Shown one piece after another: positions 23,227 to 32,161 of a stretch of 43,623 nt of DNA (position 1 is the first letter of the stretch; each line of letters begins with the position of its first letter). The DNA comes from Minisyncoccus sp041663305 (GTDB taxonomy: Bacteria > Patescibacteriota > Minisyncoccia > Minisyncoccales > Minisyncoccaceae). Under the pieces are notes generated by a model that was not told the DNA's origin, did no database searches, and saw nothing but the letters and a program-made list of their open reading frames with translations. Both the position numbers and the translations under genes were made by a program. The stretch covers positions 1 through 43,623 of the forward strand of contig JBAYMT010000007.1 in NCBI GenBank assembly GCA_041663305.1. The letters are read 5' to 3'.

Positions 23227-24756
23227 TTAGTGGGGAATTACGTAAAATTTTTTAGGCCTGAAACTGCTTGAGGGATTCAATCCTCCAGAATTGACCTGCT
23301 TACAATCTCCTTCTCCCTGGGCTATCCTTAAAAGATCCCAGACATTGCAAGCTTTATAATCATCTAGGAAAACAATTGTTGCCGTAGAATCGATTCTGAA
23401 TGATAGAACTTCTTCTCTGGGGTATTGCTTGGTAGCAGCAAAATTTGGACATGCTTCTACTATGACCTGAGGAGAAAAAATTGTGTTTACTGATTTTAAT
23501 GTCACCTTGCAATTATACTTGTTTTGGTCGCAATCTGGATCAATTTTTTCTTCCTCCTCCTCTGGGGGAGCAACAACAGGTATCTCTTCATTGTTGTTTA
23601 TCAAAATTATTTCACATTTTTTTATTTCATTCCATCCCTTACTGGTTGTTTTGACTGCTTCGGATGCAGTTCTACTGCCACAAGAGGTATTGTTATATAA
23701 AGTCAATACTATTTTGGATCCTTCTAGAGCTTTTTTGTCCCTTTTATAGATTTTTACCGATCCTTCCGTGGAAGAGGGTAGAGAGTCTTTGTCTGTATAA
23801 AATGGCGAGCATTTTATCCTGTAATTTTTTTTATCGAATAAAAGTCCTACATAATCAATACTATTATCTTTTTCGGGATTTACAATATCTATGGATTTTA
23901 TTGATTTTTCCATAAGATCAGCTACTCCTACGTCTGTTCTAAATGGCGCGCTTTTCACTACTCCGTAGTTTATTTCATCAAAAAAATACACTCCTGCCGT
24001 TTTGGGAACAATTTCAAATGATTTATAGGTTTCTCCAGAAATGAATATATCTGCAGTAATCGACTTATTAATATCATCATTATTGGAATCATCCGCAAAC
24101 AATACACTTACATCTCCTTCGTAGTTTTCTTTAGAGAAGGCGACTACCATTTGCAGTCCGTCATATTTTTTTATGGTTATGGTCTGCTTTTTTTCTACTT
24201 TTCGAATAGTTTTCCCGTTATTCAGTTCTGAAGTACTATCTTCATTTATTTTCGGTGTTGATTGGACTCCACTTTCCTCAATTGTTTTTTCTTCTTCTTT
24301 TTCTGTTGTTGTTGTTTTTCCATTTTCATCAGTAGTAATAGAGGTAATTTTAGTTTTTATTTCTCTGACAATGCATACTTTTGATTTTTCGCAAGATAGA
24401 ATTTTTTCTGAAGGATTCAATATATCGGGATTCAGAATAACTAATAGGGAATAAGGGATTAACAAAACAAACAATCCGATGATTGCTCCAGCTATTTTTA
24501 CTTTTATCTTGGCAATATTATGGCTAGTCAAAAAATCGATTCCGGCGCTGATTAAGACAGCGACGGCAATAAAACTGCCCAAAGAAACAAATAATGCATA
24601 AATATAAACGGTGAATTGTGCAACCGTACTGACATCAGTTATTTCTGGAGCTCCGGGAATTATTGGCCATTTAGCTTCCAGCGCAAAAACCATTTCATAA
24701 AAAAATGAAGAAATAGTGAAAACTATAAAGAATATCGATTTTTTAAATTTGTGCAT
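23227..24756 (-). CDS. VirB2-like and crystallin-like fusion, 509 residues
   Basis: Signal peptide (1-25, cut after VFA), mature start LEAKWPIIPG, two hydrophobic helices (about 46-75 and 86-108) with the short loop SHNIAKIKVK between them. The linker 130-195 is Thr, Glu and Lys-rich and of low complexity. Crystallin-like segments lie at 203-262 (VVAFSKENYEGDVSVLF, GVYFFDEINY) and 302-352 (VGLLFDKKNYRIKC). An acidic Pro/Glu stretch (395-407) leads to the C-terminal half-domain shared with its sisters (LSFRIDSTATIVFL, then RPKKFYVIP). It is the shortest fusion that keeps the whole core architecture, and so a useful reference for the family. It starts five bases after the 285-residue gene. Confidence 0.82.
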   Translation of the reverse strand: MHKFKKSIFFIVFTISSFFYEMVFALEAKWPIIPGAPEITDVSTVAQFTVYIYALFVSLGSFIAVAVLISAGIDFLTSHNIAKIKVKIAGAIIGLFVLLIPYSLLVILNPDILNPSEKILSCEKSKVCIVREIKTKITSITTDENGKTTTTEKEEEKTIEESGVQSTPKINEDSTSELNNGKTIRKVEKKQTITIKKYDGLQMVVAFSKENYEGDVSVLFADDSNNDDINKSITADIFISGETYKSFEIVPKTAGVYFFDEINYGVVKSAPFRTDVGVADLMEKSIKSIDIVNPEKDNSIDYVGLLFDKKNYRIKCSPFYTDKDSLPSSTEGSVKIYKRDKKALEGSKIVLTLYNNTSCGSRTASEAVKTTSKGWNEIKKCEIILINNNEEIPVVAPPEEEEEKIDPDCDQNKYNCKVTLKSVNTIFSPQVIVEACPNFAATKQYPREEVLSFRIDSTATIVFLDDYKACNVWDLLRIAQGEGDCKQVNSGGLNPSSSFRPKKFYVIPH

Positions 24757-24761
24757 ATTTT

Positions 24762-25619
24762 CTAATTTGCTGTGCTTTCACGGCCAGAACTGCAATAAAA
24801 ATCATCTAGATAAGTAGTAAATATCTTTTGGTTGGCGTACGCATAACTTGGCTTTAGTAGAGATTTTTGACAACCTCCGGACCGATCCTTATTTCTTGCG
24901 CATTGCTCTTTTTCGCCTCTTGTAAGATATTCGGCATTAAATGGGAAACAATTTAGGTCATAAATATGAACAGGATAGGGAAAATCGGGAGTTATCCTAT
25001 AGGTATTGGCATTGTTTACCGTAACTCCTTCTTCGCAAGTAAATAATTTGATTATTGCTGAATTTGCAGTGTGGGCTACATTGTATCCCGTAACACATTT
25101 TTCCATTTTATCTCTTGTGTCAGAAAGCAAATTAAGCAAAGCCATTCTGTTTTCATCGTACCTATTATCTAATTGGTTTTTCGGAGCTGTTTGATAATCA
25201 TAATATGGACGTAGGTTCTTACTTTCTTGAAATGTTTTTAATCTTTGTCGCCAGAGATCAATTTTTTGCACGATTCCAGGATTTTCTAAAGATCTTCCGC
25301 CTTCGTTATCACAACTTCCTTCCTTCAAATCTTGGAGACAATATGTTGACTTAGCGGCAGCTGGGCTTGGTTTATCTCCGTTTGACCCTATTTTTTCGAT
25401 TGATATCCAGTTCACATGTTCCATAGATTTGTATAGGGCCGTTTGCTCATAAAGCAATTTTGAATACGGGCAAACAAACCAGCTTTCATTAAGAGAAGTA
25501 GGAATTTCGTCATAACTAAAATCTATTATCTGATTTTCGCATAGAGCAGCAACAACCACTCCTCCAATACTAAATATAGAAATAACTATAATTAATGCCG
25601 ATAATCTTTTATTTATCAT
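24762..25619 (-). CDS. Membrane-anchored Cys-containing protein of the pilin-fusion operon
   Basis: The 285-residue protein has one N-terminal hydrophobic segment (about 7-26) that is either an uncleaved anchor or a signal peptide ending near VVAALC. If Cys27 is a lipobox cysteine (VAALC), it may be a lipoprotein; the box is not perfect. The rest is soluble, helical in the middle (about 115-190) and has about ten cysteines, which suggests disulphides in an oxidising compartment. It lacks the VirB2-like module and the crystallin motifs. It lies between two pilin-fusion genes with 36 and 5 base gaps, so a role in assembling or anchoring them is plausible. Family not recognised. Confidence 0.7.
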   Translation of the reverse strand: MINKRLSALIIVISIFSIGGVVVAALCENQIIDFSYDEIPTSLNESWFVCPYSKLLYEQTALYKSMEHVNWISIEKIGSNGDKPSPAAAKSTYCLQDLKEGSCDNEGGRSLENPGIVQKIDLWRQRLKTFQESKNLRPYYDYQTAPKNQLDNRYDENRMALLNLLSDTRDKMEKCVTGYNVAHTANSAIIKLFTCEEGVTVNNANTYRITPDFPYPVHIYDLNCFPFNAEYLTRGEKEQCARNKDRSGGCQKSLLKPSYAYANQKIFTTYLDDFYCSSGRESTAN

Positions 25620-25655
25620 ATTGTTTCTCTATTAAACCATTATATCTTTTAAATA

Positions 25656-28600
25656 CTATCGATCTATCGTGCCCTTTGGTTTTAAATAAACAACTATATC
25701 GCCGTTATAATCCGTACACGGCCTTTCCTCCTTCAGATTGCTATTCCATGCATTACATTCGGCAATTTCAAATCCGGCTGGCGGAGAATATGTTTTTTCT
25801 CCAGTGCATCCATTGCTTGCATATTTTTCAGGACAATAGTAAAGATACAATTCATCAACTCCTATGCAGTCTCCGCTGGAAATATGGTCTATTCCGCAAG
25901 TATCAAGAGCAATGAATTTAAGTGAGTTTTTCCCCGGATCCAAAATTTCGGTGATCGTCAAATCTCCAACCCATACCTTGTTATGATCGTCTCCTAAGAA
26001 AAATTTCTCTCTACCATTTGTTTCGTTTATTACCAAAACAGAATCATCAAATCCAACTTCATTGTTTTGCGCCTTGGGAGATCCGGACAAAGAAACTGGA
26101 GTTACTCCATCCCAATCCAAGATTATAGGGTTCCCGTCATTCAGATATATGGCATAAAGGTCTTTTTCATCGTATTTATATGTAAATTTTTCAGCGCTAG
26201 TATGGATAGTATCCGAAACTTTTACGGAAGTTTCTTCACAAGTCCTTTTTCTTTCGGGACAACTCATACCTTTAACGATAAATTTTATGCTGTTTGGCAG
26301 TTTGTCAGTAATTATGTTTTCGACAAAAATTTCTTTATTTTTCTGAGTATATTTTCCGGCAACAAACAGCTTATAGCGATCAACACTACTGCATGATGAA
26401 CAAATTGAGCTTTTCGACGTTTTACAAGTACTGCAAGTATTTGAACAGTCCCAATAAATGCAGTTTCCTTCTGTGTCATAAGCAACGCAGTGGCAATCAC
26501 TGCGGTTGCTGCAATTTTGGCAATCACAGCCAAGCCCATCAACACCTTTGCCATCAGTTCTAGGAGTATTTCCTTCAACATAATCATTTGCTAAATTATC
26601 TAAAGTAAGAATAGAGGCCTCTACTTGCTCAATGGTCCTGTTGAGTGTTCTAATCATCTGTCTGGCATATATTTTTGTGTGGTATGAGAGTTGTCCCACA
26701 GGAATCAAAGAGGGAAGGAGGCTTTCTCTCGCAGCAACAACTTCAGTATCAATGGCCGAGTTTTCAGCAAATTGAGAAAAATCTATAAATCCCTTTTGAA
26801 AATAATATGGCATCTGGTCTCTTCCAGTATAAAAGGGGTCTACTTTTAAATTTGGGTCTTCTAAAACGTAAAAAGTCATCGGGTCGCCATTTGTTGCCAT
26901 TTCTTCTCCTGTGTAATATTCTTTGTTATTCTCATCTAAATACGAAAAACCTCCTTTTTCGTATAGCTTGTCATTCCAGGCAACAACTCTTTTTTCATCA
27001 ATAGTCGGCGTTAAAGCTACTATATTGCCCGAACCTCCGCCTGTACATTTTTTATCAATATCATAAAAATATGATTGCTTTGGGTCTTTTGATCCAACAT
27101 CAAGTAATCCTCCTTTAGCACACATCATTGAGTTTCTTTCCTCTTCAGTAAGGTCATAATAGTTTTTTCCTTTGATTTCCATACTGCCATCAACATGAAG
27201 ATTAGAAATGAAGTCTCCCGTCTTTATTCTGATAAGGTGGTTATTCTTTTGAGCATTTATATACATAGCATCAATTCCTTCGGAGCCCCAATTGCCCGTA
27301 AAATCTTGCCGTCTGTCGGCATCATCTTCGTATACGTTTTTTTTGGCTAAATTTATTGTATCTTCGTATTGGGAACAATAAAATTTCCGCCTATAAGCAA
27401 CCGTATCGTATGTTTTAGACAAACTAAGCCTGCTTTGACTGAATTTATAAATTTCTTTAGATTCCTGCTGTATCTTTTGTATTTCTGCTCTTGAATACAC
27501 TTCAAGTCTTTTATCATTCATTAAATATTTTTCAGCATATGTAAGGTCTGATAGCCTTTTTTCAAAATATGTTCTAAAAGAAACTAGTCTTTCCCAAGCC
27601 ATCTTTAGTGACATTACTTCTGCGCCACCGGCCACTTCTGGGTCATCATTTTCTGAAAACCCACTGCACTCAAAATCTGTTTTTAAGGGAGGAGATGGGG
27701 CGGCTTCTTGAGGGGGACAGCCAACTTCTCTTTGTTCTTTATCCTTTTGCTTATCACCATAGACTATGGTGTTAATGAATTTTCTCATACAGTCGATTGA
27801 TTTTCTCGTAGTGCAAGGATCGTGCAGGATATAAGGATTTGTTTTGTCGTATATATGGTTGAAGGGGCGGTTTTGGCAATTCTGATCCCTACCTCTGGGT
27901 CCTCCGCAACATTTACTTCCTGGTCCATGAGTGCCATCACCTTTACTACTACACCAGACATCACAATAAATTGAACCTCCCTTGCAATAAAAATCTGTTA
28001 AAGGTGAAGTTCCTCCTATTGCCGCCAACTCGCAATTTTCGCAAACACAGCCATCTCTAATATATTTTTTGAGTTTGTTGATTATTCCTTCTTCTCCGTC
28101 GTTGGTGCATTCACTGGAACCGGAATATTCTGTATATTCGCAATTATTGCTTCCTGCTTCGTCCCAATCGTGATAGTTGATTCCTAGGTCAGTTTTTCCA
28201 GGGCTACCGTCTTTTCCCTTTGGTGAATCTTCATCACTATAGCCAGGAGTTCCGCATCTGTACTTATCTCCATTTAGATATAGGAGTTTATGTTCGGTCG
28301 CTTTTAATAACTCATTTATGCAGATAGAAAAATCAAGTCCTTGGTATTCGTCAAGATCGGTAATGTAGCCGTCTTTGTTTTTATCGATTGCATTTCCATA
28401 TTCATCATATAAATAGCATCTTTCTTCAGTGTGTCCGTTATCAACATCAACCGATGAATAATTATAGGCTTGCGATACTGAGGTAGATACCGAGTTCAAT
28501 ATGGATTCGATAATGGCGCCCACGGGAACTTCGGTATACAAAACGTCTGGTTTGTTATCGTTTGAATTAGGAGTGAATTCACCAGGGATTTTTATTTCTG

Positions 28601-28967
28601 GAAATTCGGGCAGCTTTATTTGGAGCAATTCCGGATTAATGGCCGAAAGAAGAACGTATGACGAAAGCAAAACCCCCGTACCAAAAGCGATACTTCCAAA
28701 TCTTTGCTTGGCGTCTGAAACCTTTCCGGCGTTTTCTCCAGCAGTTATTATCCTTAATCCTTCTTTTATAAGCATTGCTACTCCAAGAAAAGCTCCTACA
28801 GCAACGCAAACATTATAGGCATATACAAAAAATATTGCTCCGGCTTCTGGAGAAACACCTCCTATTTCCGGATAATCCTGCGAAAGGTTTACAGCAAAAA
28901 CATTTCCGCTAAATAAAAGCAGGGGAGCGATGCATATGATTAATGCTATTATTTTTTTATATTCCAC
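25656..28967 (-). CDS. VirB2-like fusion, giant cysteine-rich surface protein, 1103 residues
   Basis: Signal peptide (1-25, cut after VFA), then VNLSQDYPEIGG, two VirB2-like helices (about 45-74 and 90-110) around AGENAGKVSDAKQR, and an extracytoplasmic region of about 990 residues. Seen in order: an EF-hand or dockerin-like loop DKNKDGYITDLDEY (195-208), a Gly/Cys-rich part (235-390, many CxxC-like pairs), a helical part (450-545), a mixed region (560-790), a dense Cys cluster with ten Cys (814-859; CDCQNCSNRSDCHC), and a C-terminal domain with LDWDGVT (950-956), LDPGKNSLKF (1009-1018) and DELYLYYC (1038-1045), shared with the 690-residue protein. It lacks the crystallin motifs. Overall make-up points to a large disulphide-bonded adhesin-like protein; this is inference. 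Confidence 0.8.
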   Translation of the reverse strand: MEYKKIIALIICIAPLLLFSGNVFAVNLSQDYPEIGGVSPEAGAIFFVYAYNVCVAVGAFLGVAMLIKEGLRIITAGENAGKVSDAKQRFGSIAFGTGVLLSSYVLLSAINPELLQIKLPEFPEIKIPGEFTPNSNDNKPDVLYTEVPVGAIIESILNSVSTSVSQAYNYSSVDVDNGHTEERCYLYDEYGNAIDKNKDGYITDLDEYQGLDFSICINELLKATEHKLLYLNGDKYRCGTPGYSDEDSPKGKDGSPGKTDLGINYHDWDEAGSNNCEYTEYSGSSECTNDGEEGIINKLKKYIRDGCVCENCELAAIGGTSPLTDFYCKGGSIYCDVWCSSKGDGTHGPGSKCCGGPRGRDQNCQNRPFNHIYDKTNPYILHDPCTTRKSIDCMRKFINTIVYGDKQKDKEQREVGCPPQEAAPSPPLKTDFECSGFSENDDPEVAGGAEVMSLKMAWERLVSFRTYFEKRLSDLTYAEKYLMNDKRLEVYSRAEIQKIQQESKEIYKFSQSRLSLSKTYDTVAYRRKFYCSQYEDTINLAKKNVYEDDADRRQDFTGNWGSEGIDAMYINAQKNNHLIRIKTGDFISNLHVDGSMEIKGKNYYDLTEEERNSMMCAKGGLLDVGSKDPKQSYFYDIDKKCTGGGSGNIVALTPTIDEKRVVAWNDKLYEKGGFSYLDENNKEYYTGEEMATNGDPMTFYVLEDPNLKVDPFYTGRDQMPYYFQKGFIDFSQFAENSAIDTEVVAARESLLPSLIPVGQLSYHTKIYARQMIRTLNRTIEQVEASILTLDNLANDYVEGNTPRTDGKGVDGLGCDCQNCSNRSDCHCVAYDTEGNCIYWDCSNTCSTCKTSKSSICSSCSSVDRYKLFVAGKYTQKNKEIFVENIITDKLPNSIKFIVKGMSCPERKRTCEETSVKVSDTIHTSAEKFTYKYDEKDLYAIYLNDGNPIILDWDGVTPVSLSGSPKAQNNEVGFDDSVLVINETNGREKFFLGDDHNKVWVGDLTITEILDPGKNSLKFIALDTCGIDHISSGDCIGVDELYLYYCPEKYASNGCTGEKTYSPPAGFEIAECNAWNSNLKEERPCTDYNGDIVVYLKPKGTIDR

Positions 28968-28979
28968 AATTTTTAGAAT

Positions 28980-29426
28980 TTATCTTCTTACAAGACTTTT
29001 GCCGGCTTTTCTTAAGCCTCCAATTCTCTGACCCAGCTGATTTGATAACATTTTGTTTTCTTTTTGATATTCTTCTTCGCTTATTATTTCTTCTTTTAAT
29101 ACTATATAAACCGAGTATGACCAAAGGAGTAGGATTGTCCCTAAAAGCGGAATCAATTCAACGAAACTACAGGCAACCTGTCGCCTCACAGCCTTTCCCA
29201 TATTAAAACCAGTTTTCCGATTAGGCTTGGTAGAAGATCCTTTCAATAATAGCCATGGCCAAATGATGATTGATAAAGTTGTGTCAAGAATTCCAAGATC
29301 GTCAACGATTCCCAATAAGGCAAGAAGCATCCCGAATAGTTCAAGCATAAAGACGGGAAGAAATATAAAAATCGCCTGCGGATCGCTTATTCTAAACCTG
29401 ATAGGAAAGATGTCAAACGGGAACAT
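28980..29426 (-). CDS. Small multi-pass membrane protein, first gene of the pilin-fusion operon
   Basis: The 148-residue protein has three to four hydrophobic segments (about 18-42, 45-62, 84-110) and a charged C-terminal tail with LRKAGKSLVRR. I do not recognise the family. It follows a good promoter, leads the operon and lies 12 bases before the 1103-residue fusion gene. Position suggests a membrane component for export or assembly of the fusion proteins. Confidence 0.7.
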   Translation of the reverse strand: MFPFDIFPIRFRISDPQAIFIFLPVFMLELFGMLLALLGIVDDLGILDTTLSIIIWPWLLLKGSSTKPNRKTGFNMGKAVRRQVACSFVELIPLLGTILLLWSYSVYIVLKEEIISEEEYQKENKMLSNQLGQRIGGLRKAGKSLVRR

Positions 29427-29448
29427 TCTTTTATCAAAAAAATAATTA

Positions 29449-29457
29449 TGTTATAAT
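29449..29457 (+). promoter_or_regulatory. Predicted extended -10 before the VirB6-like gene
   Basis: TGTTATAAT ends at 29457, with TATAAT at 29452-29457. No good -35. It overlaps by two bases the -10 of the divergent operon promoter (29456-29461). Confidence 0.55.
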
Positions 29458-29484
29458 TATATCATCATAAATTAAACATTGTAA
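29456..29484 (-). promoter_or_regulatory. Predicted promoter of the pilin-fusion operon
   Basis: On the minus strand, -35 TTACAA (complement of 29479-29484) and -10 TATAAT (complement of 29456-29461) are 17 bases apart, with an extended TG. It should drive the seven genes from 29426 to 17147. Confidence 0.62.
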
Positions 29485-29486
29485 AT

Positions 29487-31577
29487 ATGAAGTTTTTTAG
29501 CACTTCACACCTTTTTCGCCTTAAAAATCTTTCTATATTTTTTCTTATTTTCAGTGTCTCTTTAATTCTTTTTCCATCTATTGCGCAAGCTGATGCTTTC
29601 GGAGATGCAACGCAAGTTCTTTCAAATCTTGGAAATATGCTTGGATCGGGAATAACGGGAGAGATCGGAAAAGCGGTGATTGGAGCTTTAATAACTGGAC
29701 TTACTGTCATTTCTGTCACTCTTCTTAATTATGGATTGGCTTTTTTAAACTGGACTGCTAGCGGAGATTTTATCCAAGCGAATATGATGACCAGCACCGA
29801 CAACCCGATAATAGCAGCGGGCTGGGGAGCTATGCGAAACATGGCGAATATCCTTCTTATTTTCGGACTAGTGGCTATTGCAATCAGCATAATGGTAGGA
29901 TACGAAGAAAATAAAGCAAAAAGGCTTCTTGTTCAATTTGTAATAACTGCTCTTCTAATCAACTTTACTCCTGTTTTGTGTGGAGTGGTGATTGATGTTG
30001 CTAATATAATAATGGCTTCCTTTTTAAAAGGGGGAGTGTCTCCTGCTATGATTTCTGCTATTGAAAACGCAAAACAATCCGCTACTGTTGATGATTTAGG
30101 GGCTGCATTTATATTTACTTTGATTTCTTTTGTCACATTTTTCATTTATCTATTATATGGAGCTTTGTTTATGGTCAGATATATTTGGCTGTGGATGTTG
30201 ATAATATTGTCTCCTATAGCATTGGCTACGCGGGTTTTTCCCGATAATGAATATTTGCATTATATACTCCCCGAACAATGCCAATGGAAGAAATGGAAAG
30301 GAGATTTTTTGCAATGGGCATTTATAGGGGTCCCCGCTGCTTTAACAATATATCTTTCTGAAACAATGATGGCTGCTGTTGTTGCAAATCCACATCTTGT
30401 AACCAGCGATCCTTCAGGAAACTTAGCTGGAGTGTTTAGTAAGGTCTTTTCAATGATAATACCTGTAGCAATACTGATTATAGGATTTACGATGACAGTG
30501 AGCAAAGGGGGCTGGGTAGGAGGAAAGATTGGGGGAGTGTGGAACGATGCATCGGGAAGAATTAAGGGCTTTGCAAAAGATCAAACCCTTGGTAGAGCTG
30601 GCAGGGTTTACAATAGATTTACCGAAGGTATGGCTATTAGCAGAGCCGAAACCGCCGAGGCTAGAGCCAGGGGGGAGAAGGTGGGAGCAGGACAGAACCT
30701 GAAAAGACAATTAACAGGGGGGTCAAAGAATGCCTATCGCCAATCGGTTGATAGTGTAAAAGATTCTATTACTAGCCGAGTTCCATTTACAAGTACTGAA
30801 AAAGATAAAGAAATTTCCGATAAGGCAAGAGGGGATTATGTAAAAGAAATGAAAGATTGGAGTGATGCAAAGAAAGATGAACGGATGGCTTCTAAGGATA
30901 TGTCACTGCGAGCCATTGCTCAGAGAGATGACATTGCAAAAGAACGGGCAGAAAAAGGAAAGTTAAAAGAGGCAGATGTTAACGCTATTTTGGCTAATCC
31001 TTATAAATATTCAGAAGATACACGAAAAGCTGTTATGAAATCGATGCCTAATTTGGTTCCCCAGCTTTCTGATGAAAAAGATAAAAAAATTAGTACTCTT
31101 GCAAATATAGCAGATAGAGAAAGGGAACAAAAAAAGTTTGACAATGAAGCGACGAAAGATTTTATGAAAAAAATGACAATAGGAGAAAGAAAAAAAATTG
31201 CGATTTCTAGCGCAATGAATAATTCTAGCGTTATGATGGGATTAGATGAAAAAGAATTTACTTCTATTATAAATAGAGCAAAAAGTAGTGAATTAAAAGA
31301 TTATGAACTGTATAATAGAAAGCTTTTAGATGCGAGAGAAGTAATAAGAGGACTTCCTAGCACAACGGGAATTGCTAATGTGGCTGAAGCTAGAGTCATT
31401 CAAACAACAGAGCAAGAAAAAGTTAAAGATTTAACAAGAAGAGCTTCAGAATTAAGAAGAATCCAACGTGATCCTACTGTTAGCGCCGACAGAAGGAGAT
31501 CGGCGGCAGAAGAAGAGACAAAGCTTAGGGATGTTCTTGATGCAAGGCGTAAATTTTTAAGAGAAATAAATTTATAA
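29487..31577 (+). CDS. VirB6/TrbL-like type IV secretion inner-membrane protein
   Basis: The 696-residue protein has a signal-like N-terminus (about 14-36, AQA-DAF) and six or so membrane helices between about 60 and 335. These include the polar stretches NWTASGDF, MVGYEENKAKRLLVQF and RYIWLWMLIILSPIALATRVFPD, which resemble the conserved core of VirB6/TrbL proteins. The rest (about 340-696) is a charged, soluble, helix-rich tail in the cytoplasm. VirB6 lines the channel base of type IV secretion systems. It is divergent from the pilin-fusion operon and lies upstream of PrgI and VirB4, which supports the assignment. The long cytoplasmic tail is unusual for VirB6. Confidence 0.8.
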   Translation: MKFFSTSHLFRLKNLSIFFLIFSVSLILFPSIAQADAFGDATQVLSNLGNMLGSGITGEIGKAVIGALITGLTVISVTLLNYGLAFLNWTASGDFIQANMMTSTDNPIIAAGWGAMRNMANILLIFGLVAIAISIMVGYEENKAKRLLVQFVITALLINFTPVLCGVVIDVANIIMASFLKGGVSPAMISAIENAKQSATVDDLGAAFIFTLISFVTFFIYLLYGALFMVRYIWLWMLIILSPIALATRVFPDNEYLHYILPEQCQWKKWKGDFLQWAFIGVPAALTIYLSETMMAAVVANPHLVTSDPSGNLAGVFSKVFSMIIPVAILIIGFTMTVSKGGWVGGKIGGVWNDASGRIKGFAKDQTLGRAGRVYNRFTEGMAISRAETAEARARGEKVGAGQNLKRQLTGGSKNAYRQSVDSVKDSITSRVPFTSTEKDKEISDKARGDYVKEMKDWSDAKKDERMASKDMSLRAIAQRDDIAKERAEKGKLKEADVNAILANPYKYSEDTRKAVMKSMPNLVPQLSDEKDKKISTLANIADREREQKKFDNEATKDFMKKMTIGERKKIAISSAMNNSSVMMGLDEKEFTSIINRAKSSELKDYELYNRKLLDAREVIRGLPSTTGIANVAEARVIQTTEQEKVKDLTRRASELRRIQRDPTVSADRRRSAAEEETKLRDVLDARRKFLREINL

Positions 31578-31580
31578 AAA

Positions 31581-32108
31581 ATGCGAAATGATCTTTTCAA
31601 AAATCCTTCATCAGCTGATTTTGATTTAATAGAAGAAATCGTAACAAAGTATAAGCTTGAAGATCAATTCATAGAACGTCTGGATGAAGATGGTAAGTTT
31701 CTTATTTTGAGTTGTGAAACTGCTCACGAAAGGGGGATTTATAAATCTCTTTACGAAGATTTTTTCCCTTATACCGAAAAACTGTGGGAGGAGGTATTTT
31801 TGGTTATAAATAATAAATTGCCCATAAATTTAATTGCTGCCGATTTTGAAAAACGTTCGGGACTGCCAAGAGAAATTTGCGAAGAGGTTGCTAAAGATAT
31901 TGCTGAAAATCCAACAATCCAAAGAGAAATAAAAGCTATTAAGATTGAAGAAGATTATAAAGATTTTGAAGAATTTCCAGAATCTCCAGAAGATTTACAG
32001 GAGATGAAAGATGAAAAAGCAGTTGCCAATATAGAAAGGAATCTTCAAAATGGAAATTCTTCGGAAAATGGAAATGGGTTAGGACTAGGACAGGAACTCT
32101 TAAAATAA
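31581..32108 (+). CDS. Acidic protein following VirB6, unknown family
   Basis: The 175-residue protein is soluble and acidic, with an ordered helical part (1-120) and a low-complexity end rich in Glu, Asn and Gly. It starts three bases after the VirB6-like stop codon and is followed by a terminator, so the two are one transcript. No family is recognised. It may bind the cytoplasmic tail of its partner. Confidence 0.68.
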   Translation: MRNDLFKNPSSADFDLIEEIVTKYKLEDQFIERLDEDGKFLILSCETAHERGIYKSLYEDFFPYTEKLWEEVFLVINNKLPINLIAADFEKRSGLPREICEEVAKDIAENPTIQREIKAIKIEEDYKDFEEFPESPEDLQEMKDEKAVANIERNLQNGNSSENGNGLGLGQELLK

Positions 32109-32113
32109 AAAAG

Positions 32114-32140
32114 CAGGAAAATTTTTCCTGTTTTATTTTT
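32114..32140 (+). terminator. Intrinsic terminator after the VirB6 pair
   Basis: CAGGAAAA and TTTTCCTG (32114-32130, sharing one T at the centre) form a near-palindromic hairpin followed by a T-rich tract. Confidence 0.75.
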
Positions 32141-32161
32141 TATATACATCGTATATATTTG

